DNA from: Collinsella aerofaciens
GTDB taxonomy: Bacteria; Actinomycetota; Coriobacteriia; Coriobacteriales; Coriobacteriaceae
NCBI RefSeq assembly: GCF_028206995.1
Contig: NZ_JAQLFL010000004.1
Span: 62,001 to 126,000, forward strand
Reading direction: 5' to 3'
Length of the DNA: 64,000 nucleotides
How positions within the stretch are numbered: position 1 is the first letter of the stretch; the number at the start of each line of letters is the position of its first letter. The position numbers were made by a program, and so were the translations under genes. Under the pieces are notes generated by a model. That model made no database searches and was not told the DNA's origin. It was given only the letters and a program-made list of their open reading frames with translations. This document shows positions 1 to 8,036 of the stretch, in pieces.

Positions 1-368
1 GAGGACATGAGCGGCGACATAAGCGTGAAGACCAGGGTAACGCCGAGCTGACCAAGCAGAGCGAACGGAATGGCAAGGCCGACTGCCGCGTTGGGCTCGA
101 GGCCCGTAGCGATAGCGAGAATGGCTGCCATGATGCCGCCGATAACGGCGTTAGGCGGCTGAGCACCTCCGATCGGCATGTTGCCGATCGTCATGAGCTG
201 ATAAGTACCACCCACGAGAAGACCGGTGTTGAGGTCGCCAAGGATAAGACCGATGACGGCGCCGGTGACGATGGGCTGATAGAGAGACTCGAGGAAGTTA
301 AACTGGTCGATTGCCGCGACGAACGTGACGATGAAGACCAGAGCGACCTGGAAGATCGTGTATTCCAT
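1..368 (-). CDS. PTS mannose/fructose/sorbose-family IIC subunit (C-terminus beyond the window)
   Basis: Membrane channel subunit of a mannose-family phosphotransferase system, moving a sugar inward for phosphorylation by IIB. The visible N-terminal ~122 residues begin MEYTIFQVALVF and are almost entirely hydrophobic, with the family-typical Gly-rich stretch VGGTYQLMTIGNMPIGGAQP followed by further membrane helices. The ATG at 368 follows a strong GAAAGGAGGAG ribosome binding site. It is the fourth gene of the minus-strand order IIA, YajC, IIB, IIC; a IID gene would be expected just outside the window. Family assignment is firm; the sugar cannot be read from this fragment, though the operator-like sites upstream of the operon hint at an amino sugar. 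Confidence 0.9.
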   Translation of the reverse strand, partial: MEYTIFQVALVFIVTFVAAIDQFNFLESLYQPIVTGAVIGLILGDLNTGLLVGGTYQLMTIGNMPIGGAQPPNAVIGGIMAAILAIATGLEPNAAVGLAIPFALLGQLGVTLVFTLMSPLMS

Positions 369-458
369 CTTGCTCCTCCTTTCAAAATGTATGTACGCAC
401 TTTGGATATCACGTACAGAATGTCAGGGTTTCACTCCTGACAACGTGGATCACGAGGA

Positions 459-941
459 TTACGAGAAGAGCTTGCTCGTGTCCTCAACAGGCGTGCTCGG
501 AACGCGCCTGATCTCCAACTCCACCCCCAATTCCTGCAGCTCTTTAAACGCAGCGACATCCTCGTCGTTAACTGCGACGGAGGTGGCGACTTGGCGCTTT
601 CCTTCCGACATGTGCATGTTGCCGATGTTTACCTTCTTTATAGGCACACCGCCCTTGACGAGCGTAAGCACGTCTTCCGGTGTTTCGGCCACGATGAAGA
701 TCTTCTGGCGCGGGCTCGCCTTGCCGATGACGTCGATGGTCTTCTGCAGGGAGAAGAAACGCGTAGCGACGCCGGTGGGAGCGGCCATCTTCATGAGGTT
801 CTGGCGCATGGTGTTGGTCGACACGTCGTCGTTGGCGACGAGGATGAGGTTGGAGCCCAGGGTGGAGTTCCACTGGGTGGCAACCTGACCATGAACCAGT
901 CGGTTATCGATGCGGGTAAGAAGAATGTTGGGTTCTGCCAT
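459..941 (-). CDS. PTS mannose/fructose/sorbose-family IIB subunit
   Basis: Cytoplasmic phosphocarrier of 160 residues that accepts phosphate from IIA on a histidine and passes it to the sugar entering through IIC. The N-terminal signature RIDNRLVHGQV places the phosphorylated histidine at residue 17. Length matches the stand-alone IIB of this family. A GAAAGGA ribosome binding site precedes the ATG. It lies between the YajC-like gene and IIC on the same strand with short gaps, so co-transcription is likely. The family (ManXYZ/Lev/Aga class) is clear; substrate is not. Confidence 0.93.
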   Translation of the reverse strand: MAEPNILLTRIDNRLVHGQVATQWNSTLGSNLILVANDDVSTNTMRQNLMKMAAPTGVATRFFSLQKTIDVIGKASPRQKIFIVAETPEDVLTLVKGGVPIKKVNIGNMHMSEGKRQVATSVAVNDEDVAAFKELQELGVELEIRRVPSTPVEDTSKLFS

Positions 942-977
942 GTTGATCAGCTTCCTTTCGTTGATTGCTGACGACAG

Positions 978-1259
978 TTACTTGATCTCCTGAATCGCGT
1001 AACGCGAAACATCTACGACGGCACCGGATCGGACTTTGATTTGGACCTTATCGCCTTCGATGCCCTTGACGGTTCCGTAGATACCGCCGGCGAAAAGGAC
1101 CTCCTGACCCGGCTTGAGCTCGGTGTGCAGCTCTTTGAAGTACTTCTGCTTCTTCTTCATGTTGATCTGAGACCAAATGGTGTAAATCACACCCATGATG
1201 GCAAGAAGACCTAAAAGAGCGACCGAGGAGCTCAGGACGCTAGCTCCGAAATCGGCCAT
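978..1259 (-). CDS. yajC: YajC-family small membrane protein inside a PTS operon
   Basis: 93-residue protein with one N-terminal membrane helix (about residues 10-31), a basic segment (NMKKKQKYFKEL) and the YajC core with ELKPGQEVLFAGGIYGTVKG. YajC is an accessory of the Sec-SecDF-YidC translocase, but here the gene sits between PTS IIA and IIB, and its ATG overlaps the IIA stop codon by one base (TAATG), so translation is coupled to the PTS. YajC-like genes inside mannose-family PTS operons are also known from streptococcal hyaluronan/amino-sugar loci. A role in PTS membrane assembly is an inference. Confidence 0.85.
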   Translation of the reverse strand: MADFGASVLSSSVALLGLLAIMGVIYTIWSQINMKKKQKYFKELHTELKPGQEVLFAGGIYGTVKGIEGDKVQIKVRSGAVVDVSRYAIQEIK

Positions 1260-1702
1260 TAGATGCCGTCCTCGTCGCCGAAGATATCCTCTTCCTCGGC
1301 ACCAGCCACGGAGGCGACCGTCTGAGCGGTGATGCCCGTCTGGCCAACGGTCACGGCCTGCTCGCCAAGCTCGGCGAGCGTGGCGTTGCCGCGGAGGAAC
1401 AGAAGCTCAATAACCATGGGAAGGTTAGTTCCAGTCAGAATCTCGACGTTGTCGACATCCTGGGCAATCATCATTGCCTGGTTGAACGGGGTACCACCAA
1501 GCAGATCGGTAAAGACGAGCACGCCGTCGCACTCCTCGCGCATGGCGGTAATAGCGGCGCGGAGATCCTCACCGTAGGAAGCAGCCTGGTCGCCCTCGAA
1601 AGGAACGACGGTAAAAGCGGGCTGGTCACCAGCGACCATAGCGATAGCGCTTGCAAGGCCGGGTGCGAACTGTCCATGACCGGTAAGAATAAAGCCAACC
1701 AT
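1259..1702 (-). CDS. PTS mannose/fructose/sorbose-family IIA subunit
   Basis: 147-residue cytoplasmic phosphocarrier, first gene of the operon. The start MVGFILTGHGQFAPGLA carries the HPr-phosphorylated histidine at residue 9, followed by the family features VVPFEGDQ and LVFTDLLGGTPFNQA. An AAGGGAAAT ribosome binding site precedes the ATG. It is a stand-alone IIA rather than the fused IIAB found in some ManX proteins. The acidic C-terminus (EEEDIFGDEDGI) is a lineage extra. Upstream is a long palindrome-rich region, so the operon is probably induced by a dedicated regulator not seen in this window. Confidence 0.93.
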   Translation of the reverse strand: MVGFILTGHGQFAPGLASAIAMVAGDQPAFTVVPFEGDQAASYGEDLRAAITAMREECDGVLVFTDLLGGTPFNQAMMIAQDVDNVEILTGTNLPMVIELLFLRGNATLAELGEQAVTVGQTGITAQTVASVAGAEEEDIFGDEDGI

Positions 1703-1800
1703 TCAAATTTCCCTTCCGAAGGTGTGTACAATCTGAGTCCGATAGTTTTCGGAAGCCAGCGGGCAGACGCCCTTAAAGCTTCTTGGAAAGCGTTCTTTGA

Positions 1801-1823
1801 AGACCAGTGGTCTCTCAACTGGT
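1801..1823. promoter_or_regulatory. Candidate GntR/HutC-type operator upstream of the PTS operon
   Basis: AGACCA-G-TGGTCT is a perfect palindrome at 1801-1813, and an inverted ACCAGT/ACTGGT pair spans 1803-1823. The half-site TGGTCT/AGACCA resembles operators of the NagR/DasR branch of HutC-type GntR regulators, which control amino-sugar PTS genes. Two more ACCAGT half-sites lie 10 bp apart at 2099 and 2109. It sits about 100 bp upstream of the IIA start, close to a -10-like TATAGT (complement of 1849-1854). No cognate regulator gene is visible, so the assignment is inferred from motif and position. Confidence 0.4.
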
Positions 1824-1956
1824 AGTAACCATGTGACGTGTTGTTGTCACTATATCACCACAGAAGAGGTTGCTTTCGTTGATTCATACAGTAAAACGTT
1901 TTTGCACCGCTCACGGCGATAAATCGACCGTTTACCGCTCGTTAACACTTCTACCT

Positions 1957-1980
1957 ACGGTTTTGAAACCGTTTCGAAAT
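1957..1980. promoter_or_regulatory. Overlapping palindromes, candidate operator
   Basis: ACGGTTT-TG-AAACCGT (1957-1972) overlaps a second palindrome GAAAC-C-GTTTC (1965-1975) whose symmetry continues with one mismatch on each side. It has the look of a LacI-family or catabolite-control site but does not fit the CcpA consensus well. It lies in the divergent gap between the PTS operon and the DUF2975 gene. Confidence 0.3.
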
Positions 1981-2125
1981 GACTTAGCGAAAGATCGGAA
2001 CCTTTTCTGTGTCTAAACAACGCAGGGTGGCTAAAAATGGCGTGTAGAAAAAATGCAGGTCATTGTGAAGATTTGTGAATTGGTCTTTTTGACTTAATAC
2101 CAGTTAGAACCAGTTTAAAAATTAT

Positions 2126-2155
2126 CGGTGAACGGTAGTTTTTGACCGTTCACCG
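2126..2155. repeat. Perfect 11-bp inverted repeat
   Basis: CGGTGAACGGT at 2126-2136 and its exact complement at 2145-2155 are separated by eight bases. It lies midway in the 1703-2404 gap, with no gene ending nearby that would need a terminator, so an operator or RNA hairpin in a leader is more likely. The rest of this 700-base gap holds the operator candidates listed separately and AT-rich sequence with no convincing open frame. Confidence 0.55.
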
Positions 2156-2361
2156 GTTATTTGCAGTCGTTTGCAGCTGTTTTCCCATATGAATTAGGGG
2201 AACCCGATGGAGCGCTTGCGCGATCACAGGAAATTTTGGCATTTGTCCTTATCCCCCACGCGCCAAACTCCGGCACCCAAAATGAGCTAATAGCTCACGC
2301 TAATCGTTTTCAATCATTACTTACTCAGTATCCGTAATTATTTATCGTTTATCGTTAATTC

Positions 2362-2381
2362 TAATATGATACAAGTATCAT
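2362..2381 (+). promoter_or_regulatory. Promoter with overlapping operator for the DUF2975-XRE pair
   Basis: A -10-like TAATAT (2362-2367) runs into a perfect inverted repeat ATGATAC-AA-GTATCAT (2366-2381) at the expected transcription start. This placement, just upstream of an operon encoding its own XRE repressor, suggests autoregulation. The -35 region is weak. Confidence 0.45.
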
Positions 2382-2404
2382 CCAAAACGCCGATTGGAGG
2401 GGTT

Positions 2405-3043
2405 ATGGTCCATCGAAACGCGTCTATATCGAATGAAACCATCAGCCGCGAACAGACGGTAGCCAAACTGAGGAAGCTCGCTCGCATCTGCAAATGGGCC
2501 ACGATCTGCATTACCACCGCGCTCGCTCTGGGGTTCCTCGCAGTCATTGCGATTGACCTTCTACTCATATTGCCTGGCCTCTCCCAAGGCTCGTGTCTCC
2601 AATCCGTAGAACTTCAAGCCGGCGAAGGGCGGTGCCTTGCTATCGTCGGTACCGATGCGCAGGCCCCACTTATGCTCGTCGCACACGATGGTCACACTGC
2701 CATAGGGAGCCTCTTGATGACATGTCTCGCGCTTACCATCGCGATAAGCGTGCGCAGGCTTTTCTTCAGCATTGAAAAGGAAGGCAGGCCATTTGACCTT
2801 GAATGTAACCAGACACTTCGTCGAGTAGGACATTTATTCCTTATCGGCGGCGTTGCCGTGAGGCTTCTTGGCGCCGTAATCACGGGAATGATACTCTCAG
2901 GATTTGGCGGCAGCTTTACGGATGCGTTCGTCGGCCAGTTATTCGAGCCCTCCATGCTCTTTGCAGGCCTGATTATTTGCCTGATTGCCAGCATCTTCCG
3001 CTACGGGTATATCCTGCAAAAACAAGATGACGAGTTGCTCTAG
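2405..3043 (+). CDS. DUF2975 membrane protein
   Basis: 212 residues with four predicted membrane helices (about residues 27-50, 97-117, 137-160 and 178-200) and a short polar loop; no catalytic motif is visible. The layout, and the XRE-type regulator nine bases downstream, match the DUF2975/YoaS-YozG type pair common in Firmicutes and Actinobacteria. I place the start at the ATG at 2405, preceded by GGAGGGG at 2397-2403, rather than the ATG at 2366, which lies within the operator palindrome. Function of the family is unknown; a membrane sensor or partner of the regulator is an inference. Confidence 0.8.
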   Translation: MVHRNASISNETISREQTVAKLRKLARICKWATICITTALALGFLAVIAIDLLLILPGLSQGSCLQSVELQAGEGRCLAIVGTDAQAPLMLVAHDGHTAIGSLLMTCLALTIAISVRRLFFSIEKEGRPFDLECNQTLRRVGHLFLIGGVAVRLLGAVITGMILSGFGGSFTDAFVGQLFEPSMLFAGLIICLIASIFRYGYILQKQDDELL

Positions 3044-3052
3044 GGGGAATCC

Positions 3053-3292
3053 ATGATTATTCTGCGGCTTGACCGCATGCTCGCCGAACGCAAGATTTCA
3101 TCCAAAGAGCTTGCGGAACGTGTGGGCATCTCCCAGGTCAATATGTCACGCATTAAGACGGGCAAGGTTTCTGCCATACGTTTTTCAACTCTTGACGCGA
3201 TATGCCGGGCACTCGACTGCCAACCGGGCGATGTACTGGAATATATATCCGACGATGAAGCCGATAGCCTTTTTGGGCTTAAAGATGAATAG
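3053..3292 (+). CDS. XRE/Cro-family transcriptional regulator (YozG-like)
   Basis: 79-residue single-domain DNA-binding protein. Residues 5-65 form the helix-turn-helix fold: LAERKISSKELAERVGISQVNMSRIKTGK gives the two recognition helices and ALDCQPGDVLEYI is the typical C-terminal signature of the YozG/HTH_26 group. It follows the DUF2975 gene by nine bases with a GGGGGAA ribosome binding site and is surely in the same operon. Probable target is its own promoter palindrome at 2366-2381. An acidic tail follows the DNA-binding domain. Confidence 0.9.
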   Translation: MIILRLDRMLAERKISSKELAERVGISQVNMSRIKTGKVSAIRFSTLDAICRALDCQPGDVLEYISDDEADSLFGLKDE

Positions 3293-3330
3293 CCATAATT
3301 AAACTGCCGATCACGCTCTCAACGCAAATA

Positions 3331-3361
3331 GCCCGCCAGAACGACTTCCGTACTGGCGGGC
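3331..3361. terminator. Hairpin between convergent genes
   Basis: GCCCGCCAG (3331-3339) pairs perfectly with CTGGCGGGC (3353-3361). It lies between the XRE gene and the oppositely oriented gene ending at 3407, so it probably serves both. The T-tracts are poor on either strand. Confidence 0.6.
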
Positions 3362-3406
3362 TACTTGCTGTCTATCGGCTAGATGCTCGATGAGCCGTGC
3401 AACTCT

Positions 3407-4492
3407 TTACGCAAACAGGCCGTAGATGCTGATGTTGGCCTTGGCGTAGAGGCCGTTAGCATACTCGGTCCACTTGGAGCTGGCGCTCGAAGCCTGCGAG
3501 GAATACTGCTGGTAGGCGGTGTAATAGGCGGTCATGGCCTGCTTATAGGTAGCGCTATCGGCCGTAAAGGCATCGTCAGCGAAGGCCTTAGCGTAGGTGC
3601 TATCGGCGTCCTTCCAGGTACCCTTTTCGCTATCCCACTCGTCGCCGGCAAGGTTGATGATGTAGTCGGCATAGTCCTTGCTCGCGGTCTCCTCGTTGCC
3701 GTCAGAAGGCTCGGTCGGGGCGGTCGGCATGCTTGCGGAGCTGTCGCCGACCTTCTTCTTGTAGAGCTTCTGCAACGTCGCGGACTGGCGGACGATCTGC
3801 TTGGCCTGGTCCTTGGACACGCCATACTGCGTGGCCATGGTCTTGTAGTCCGAAGTGCCGATGGAATCCTCGGCGTACTTCTTCATCTCCTTAGAAGAGA
3901 CGGTGATGCCCTCGTCCTCGGCGGCGTCGAGCAGGATCTTGTTGCGCACGTAGGACAGGATAACGTCGGCAGAAGGAGCGGTGTAGTTGCCATCGCTATC
4001 CTTGACGGTATCAAGGCTGTACTGGCTCTCGATGGCCTCGCGCGCGGTGATGTCGCTCTTCTTGCCGTTGTAGCTGTAGCTTGCAACGGTCGAATCGAGC
4101 TGGTCCTCGGTGAGGGTCGCCGAGCCGACGCCCTTGCTGCCAAAGCCGCCATTGCCGATAAAGAAGCCGACCACCGCAGCGATCACGACTGCAACCACAA
4201 AGGCGGCAATCATCGTCTTCTTGTGCTTGGATGCATGGTCGTCCACGTCGGAGTCGTTGTCCTCATCCTGCTCCTCGGGCATCAGATTCTCGTCGGCGGC
4301 ATCCGCGGCAATCTGAGCCTCCAGGCGGGCGTCCTCCTCCTCGGCCGTCGTACCGGCGGCAATGTGCTCGGCAGACGTACCGGCGACCAGGTCGATCTTC
4401 TCGTCCTCGTCACCGTCGGGGCCTTCGCCGCGCTCGATGATCTGGATGCCGTCGATCTCGTCCTTCTCGTCCTTCTTTTGAATCAGACCCAT
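3407..4492 (-). CDS. Membrane-anchored SurA-N-like extracytoplasmic protein
   Basis: 361 residues. Residues 1-90 are a strongly acidic, low-complexity cytoplasmic region; residues 94-113 form one membrane helix; the rest is extracytoplasmic. The outer part (SADVILSYVRNKILLDAAEDEGITVSS and following helices) resembles the N-terminal helical domain of SurA/PrsA chaperones, but no peptidyl-prolyl isomerase domain is visible. An AAGGAG site precedes the ATG. A folding helper for exported proteins is the best guess. It stands alone, with terminator-like hairpins on both sides. Confidence 0.6.
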   Translation of the reverse strand: MGLIQKKDEKDEIDGIQIIERGEGPDGDEDEKIDLVAGTSAEHIAAGTTAEEEDARLEAQIAADAADENLMPEEQDEDNDSDVDDHASKHKKTMIAAFVVAVVIAAVVGFFIGNGGFGSKGVGSATLTEDQLDSTVASYSYNGKKSDITAREAIESQYSLDTVKDSDGNYTAPSADVILSYVRNKILLDAAEDEGITVSSKEMKKYAEDSIGTSDYKTMATQYGVSKDQAKQIVRQSATLQKLYKKKVGDSSASMPTAPTEPSDGNEETASKDYADYIINLAGDEWDSEKGTWKDADSTYAKAFADDAFTADSATYKQAMTAYYTAYQQYSSQASSASSKWTEYANGLYAKANISIYGLFA

Positions 4493-4530
4493 ATCAGTTA
4501 CTCCTTGTTAGGAAACATAGTCCGCAATAG

Positions 4531-4559
4531 AATACGCCCGACAGAGCGCCGGGCGTATT
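4531..4559 (-). terminator. Terminator after the dehydrogenase gene
   Basis: AATACGCCCG (4531-4540) and its exact complement (4550-4559) form a 10-bp stem with a nine-base loop, just downstream of the minus-strand gene 4619-5704. It has no long T-tract, so efficiency is uncertain. Confidence 0.6.
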
Positions 4560-4618
4560 GATTCTCAGGTTATACGCAAACACTTAAGTACTATTTAGGC
4601 GTTTGCAGCGTGCATACC

Positions 4619-5704
4619 TTAGGCCAGGTGCGCGATAACGGCATCGGCAAAGGCTTGCGTGCCCACAGCGCCCTCAACGGAGCCGGTCTGGGCACGACGA
4701 ACGTCGCCGGTAACCTGCTCGCCCTCGTCAAGCGTGGCAGATACGGCGGCGCGAATGCGATTGGCAGGGTCGTTCTCGCCTAGGTGATCGAGCATCATCG
4801 CAGCAGACAGAATCTCGGCCGTGGGGTTAGCGATATCCTGGCCAGCGATATCGGGCGCGGAGCCGTGCGTTGCCTCGAAGATAGCGCAGTCGGCACCGAT
4901 GTTGGAACCCGGAGCCATCCCTAAGCCGCCCACCAGGCCGGCGCACAGGTCGCTCACGATGTCGCCGTACAGGTTGGGCAGCACCAGGACATCGAAGTCG
5001 TTGGGGTTCTGGACCAGACCCATGCAGGTGGCGTCGACGATCTTGTCGTTGAACTCGATATCGGGATAGCTGGCGGCCACCTCGCGCGCCACGCGCAGGA
5101 ACAGGCCGTCGGTCGCCTTCATGATGTTTGCCTTATGCACGGCCGTCACCTTTTTGCGGCCGCAGCGGCGGGCATACTCAAAGGCATACTCCACAATGCG
5201 GCGGCTCTTGGCGATGGAGATGGGCTTGATTGAGATGGCGGAATCAGCGGCGAAGGTCTTCTGACCCGAGCGGTCGACGAGCTGCGAGAGCTCCTCGACC
5301 TCGGCAGCGCCCTCATCGAACTCGATGCCGGCGTAGAGGTCCTCGGTGTTCTCGCGCACGATGACCAGGTCGACATCGCGGAAGCGCGAGCCGTCGCCCG
5401 GCTGCGACAGGCAAGGTCGCACGCAGGCGTACAGGTCGAAGTGCTTGCGCAGGGCGACGTTAACGCTGCGGAAACCCGTGCCGACCGGCGTGGTGATGGG
5501 GCCTTTGATAGCAACCTTGGTCTCGGCGACCGCGTCGAGCACGTGCTGGGGCAGCGGAGTGCCAAACTCGTCCATGACGCCGGCGCCGGCCTCCTGGACG
5601 TTCCAGTTGATCTGGACACCGGTGGCCTCGACCACGCGGCGCATGGCCTGCGTAATCTCGGGACCGATACCGTCACCGGGAATCAGGACTACATCGTGCG
5701 CCAT
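4619..5704 (-). CDS. Isocitrate/isopropylmalate dehydrogenase family, probably NAD-isocitrate dehydrogenase
   Basis: 361-residue beta-decarboxylating dehydrogenase. It shows the N-terminal [10 protein letters not shown], the substrate-binding [19 protein letters not shown] with isocitrate-type Ser and Asn, [15 protein letters not shown] with the catalytic Tyr, the Lys in VHKANIMK, and the metal/NAD loop [14 protein letters not shown]. The [11 protein letters not shown] form and RSVN context favour isocitrate over 3-isopropylmalate, and no leu genes adjoin. The expected product is 2-oxoglutarate for amino-acid synthesis in a fermentative organism. The HEAT-repeat gene ends six bases upstream of its ATG, so the two are probably co-transcribed. 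Confidence 0.85.
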   Translation of the reverse strand: MAHDVVLIPGDGIGPEITQAMRRVVEATGVQINWNVQEAGAGVMDEFGTPLPQHVLDAVAETKVAIKGPITTPVGTGFRSVNVALRKHFDLYACVRPCLSQPGDGSRFRDVDLVIVRENTEDLYAGIEFDEGAAEVEELSQLVDRSGQKTFAADSAISIKPISIAKSRRIVEYAFEYARRCGRKKVTAVHKANIMKATDGLFLRVAREVAASYPDIEFNDKIVDATCMGLVQNPNDFDVLVLPNLYGDIVSDLCAGLVGGLGMAPGSNIGADCAIFEATHGSAPDIAGQDIANPTAEILSAAMMLDHLGENDPANRIRAAVSATLDEGEQVTGDVRRAQTGSVEGAVGTQAFADAVIAHLA

Positions 5705-5710
5705 AATCTG

Positions 5711-6409
5711 TTACTCCTCGTCTTCGGCGTCGTCAGATTTTTTAACGCTAGCACGCTTCTTCTTTTTGGAGAGATCCAGGCCAAAACGTTTAACAAGCAT
5801 TTCGCAAATCTCGCTCGAACGGGCCTTGAGATAGCTGCCCTTGCCGTTCTCGGCATCGAACTTAAGGCGCAGCGCAAGCTTCTCGGCGACCTCGGCGTCG
5901 ATCTCGCCCTGGCCAAACTCGTACAGGCAACCGAGCATGTCGCGATACTCGAGGTCGCCGTGGTAGCACTGGATAGCCTCGTCTAGGATGGGCCAAGCCT
6001 CGCGCGAACGCTCGACGCTCGTGGCACCCCACACGCACAGCAGGCGGAAGGCGGCATAGCGCAGCGTGGAGGAAATCTCGTCGAACAGCGCGGTCTCGGC
6101 GCCCTCAAAGGCATCGCCCAGCTGCTCGGGGCAGGTGGTGGCGAGCGCCGCAAGGGCATCGAGGGCCTCCCAGCGGGTCTGAGCCTCGGGACGGTCGAGT
6201 GCCTCGATCAGCGCGGGCACGCAGGGCACGACGCGCTGCGGATCGCGCTCGGCAAGCAGGTGCAGCACGCGGGCGGCAAACTGACGGATGCGGCGCGTGG
6301 GGCAGCCGAGCTCCTTGACCAGACGGTCGACGGCGTTCTCGTTCTCCTCTGCCAGCTGAAGCTGTGCCAGCTCCTCATCGGTGAGCTGTTCGTCTTTGTT
6401 TTCTGCCAT
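5711..6409 (-). CDS. HEAT-repeat protein
   Basis: 232 residues, nearly all helical. Repeated helix pairs are seen in RRIRQFAARVLHLLAERDP, RVVPCVPALIEALDRPEAQ and TRWEALDALAALATTCPEQ, the alternation typical of HEAT repeats, and the C-terminus is a Lys-rich then acidic tail (SKKKKRASVKK, DDAEDEE). HEAT proteins are protein-binding scaffolds; no catalytic motif is present. It lies between a small membrane protein and the dehydrogenase on the same strand with gaps of under 20 bases. Function unknown. Confidence 0.7.
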   Translation of the reverse strand: MAENKDEQLTDEELAQLQLAEENENAVDRLVKELGCPTRRIRQFAARVLHLLAERDPQRVVPCVPALIEALDRPEAQTRWEALDALAALATTCPEQLGDAFEGAETALFDEISSTLRYAAFRLLCVWGATSVERSREAWPILDEAIQCYHGDLEYRDMLGCLYEFGQGEIDAEVAEKLALRLKFDAENGKGSYLKARSSEICEMLVKRFGLDLSKKKKRASVKKSDDAEDEE

Positions 6410-6424
6410 AGTTACCTCTTCTTA

Positions 6425-6853
6425 CTATTTCTTAGCGTGCTTGCCAGCACCCTTGCTGTCATCGGTGACCGAGATGAGCTGTCGGTCGGCCGCGCCATTG
6501 CGACGTGCGCGGCGGCGCTCCTCGGCGTCGCCCGCGTCGGCGGCGGCTCGATGAGCCTTGTTGACGTTAAAGACCTCGTCGTGCTTGCGCCATGGGCCAA
6601 CGGACTCGCCAAAGCTCATCTTAAGGCCGGCGATAAAGCCACCGAGCCAGCCGACCGGCGCAAACTGTACCAGCGGGAACAGCGAGAACACCCAGGTCAG
6701 CAGGATGACTGCCGCCGCACCCGCAAAGTTGGCGATCCAGTAGTCGCGCTTGGTGATCACGCGCTTTTCGCAGGCCCACTGGCCGCACAAGAAGCCAATG
6801 TAGATCGCAAATAGAAAGAGCACCAGCGAGAGCACCACGAACGTCCAGCTCAT
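6425..6853 (-). CDS. Small two-helix membrane protein, unknown function
   Basis: 142 residues from the ATG at 6853, which follows GAGGAG located inside the end of the upstream gene; a longer frame exists but lacks this site. Two hydrophobic segments (about residues 3-22 and 37-60), a third weakly hydrophobic stretch with WLGGFIAGLKM, then a basic and charged cytoplasmic tail rich in Arg, Ala and Lys. No recognised domain. The start sits five bases after the preceding dehydrogenase stop, which implies one transcript. Confidence 0.65.
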   Translation of the reverse strand: MSWTFVVLSLVLFLFAIYIGFLCGQWACEKRVITKRDYWIANFAGAAAVILLTWVFSLFPLVQFAPVGWLGGFIAGLKMSFGESVGPWRKHDEVFNVNKAHRAAADAGDAEERRRARRNGAADRQLISVTDDSKGAGKHAKK

Positions 6854-6858
6854 GGGCG

Positions 6859-7938
6859 CTACTCCTCGTGATGATGGCCGCAGCAGCACTCGTGGCCGTC
6901 ATCGTGGCCGTGACCGCCGCAGCACTCGTGGTCCTCGCCATGGTGGTGACCACAACCGCACTCGTGGTCGTCGGCGTGCTCGCCGCAACCGCAGCCGTCC
7001 TCGTGAGCACCGTGCTCCTCGGGGCGATACTGCGACCAGTCCAGACCGGCGGCGATGGCGTCGGCCTCCTCCTTGTAGAGCACCGTGATGGCCTGGGTGC
7101 CCAGCTTGGCGCCACCGATGGCGTCGAGCATGTCGTAGAGCGTAAAGGCCACGTCGGCACCGGGCAGCGCGAGCTCGCGGTCGTCGGCGTAGGCGAGCGC
7201 CAGGCGCAGGTCCTTAATGAAATGCTCGACCATAAAGCCGGGCTTGTAGTCGCCGTCGAGCGCCTTGGGCGCCAGGCTCTCCATTGCGCCGGACTTGCCG
7301 GTGCCGCCCAGGATCATCTCGCGGGTCTTTTCCAGATCGAGGCCGCTCAGCTCGGCAAATGCCATGGCATCGGCCATACCGACCATGCAGGCGCCCAGCG
7401 ACACCTGGTTGGCGAGCTTGGCCGCCTGGCCCTTGCCAGCGCCATCGAAGCAGCAGATGTTGGCCGCAAAGGTGGCAAGGATGTCGCGAACCGGGGCGAT
7501 GTCGTTCTCGGTGGCACCCACGATAGCCGTGAGCGTGCCGGCGATAGCACCCGACTCACCGCCGGTGACGGGGCAGTCAAACGCCATGCGGCCGGAGACC
7601 TGGGCGGCCTCGGCAATGTCGCGGGCGAGCTCGGGCGAGCTCGTGGTGAGGTCGATCAGCACCGCTCCCGGCTTGGTGCAGGCCAGCAGGCCGTCGCCCG
7701 CCAGGTAGAGTTCCTCGACCTCGGAGGGATAGCCCACCATGGTAAAGACGACATCGGCGCTTGCCGCGGCCTCGGCCGGCGTGTCGGCCCAGACGGCGCC
7801 GCGCTCGACGAGTGTGGCGGCCTTGGACTTGGTGCGGTTGTTGACCGTGACGGGATAGCCGGCGTCCAGGATGTGACCGGCGATGGGGGCACCCATGATT
7901 CCGGTGCCGATGAATGCGACGGAGAGCTTGTTTGCCAT
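6859..7938 (-). CDS. 3-hydroxyisobutyrate dehydrogenase-family NAD(P) reductase with a His/Cys-rich tail
   Basis: 359 residues. Residues 1-300 are a complete beta-hydroxyacid dehydrogenase: Rossmann motif FIGTGIMGAPIAGHIL, substrate loop DCPVTGGESGA (121-131) and the catalytic Lys174 in GKGQAAKLANQ. Likely substrates are small 3-hydroxy acids or tartronate semialdehyde; neighbours do not narrow this. Family members normally stop near 300 residues; here 51 more follow (about 309-359) containing 14 His and 9 Cys in repeated HECGCGHHH/HECCCGHHH-like units, a strong metal-binding pattern. The frame stays open to a normal stop, so this is a true fusion, not a frameshift. Confidence 0.88.
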   Translation of the reverse strand: MANKLSVAFIGTGIMGAPIAGHILDAGYPVTVNNRTKSKAATLVERGAVWADTPAEAAASADVVFTMVGYPSEVEELYLAGDGLLACTKPGAVLIDLTTSSPELARDIAEAAQVSGRMAFDCPVTGGESGAIAGTLTAIVGATENDIAPVRDILATFAANICCFDGAGKGQAAKLANQVSLGACMVGMADAMAFAELSGLDLEKTREMILGGTGKSGAMESLAPKALDGDYKPGFMVEHFIKDLRLALAYADDRELALPGADVAFTLYDMLDAIGGAKLGTQAITVLYKEEADAIAAGLDWSQYRPEEHGAHEDGCGCGEHADDHECGCGHHHGEDHECCGGHGHDDGHECCCGHHHEE

Positions 7939-8036
7939 GAAACCTTTCCTTTTGGGTTGGGTGTTGTTACCAGGTTAAGTACTCGGCGCCAGCGTTTGGG
8001 CCGTGACTTGAGGGCGCTTGCGACCGCAACGCCTGC

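Noticed and set aside
1788..1802. CcpA-type catabolite site (ggaaagcgttcttt)
   Set aside because: It misses the conserved outer positions and symmetry of the cre consensus; kept out of the feature list.
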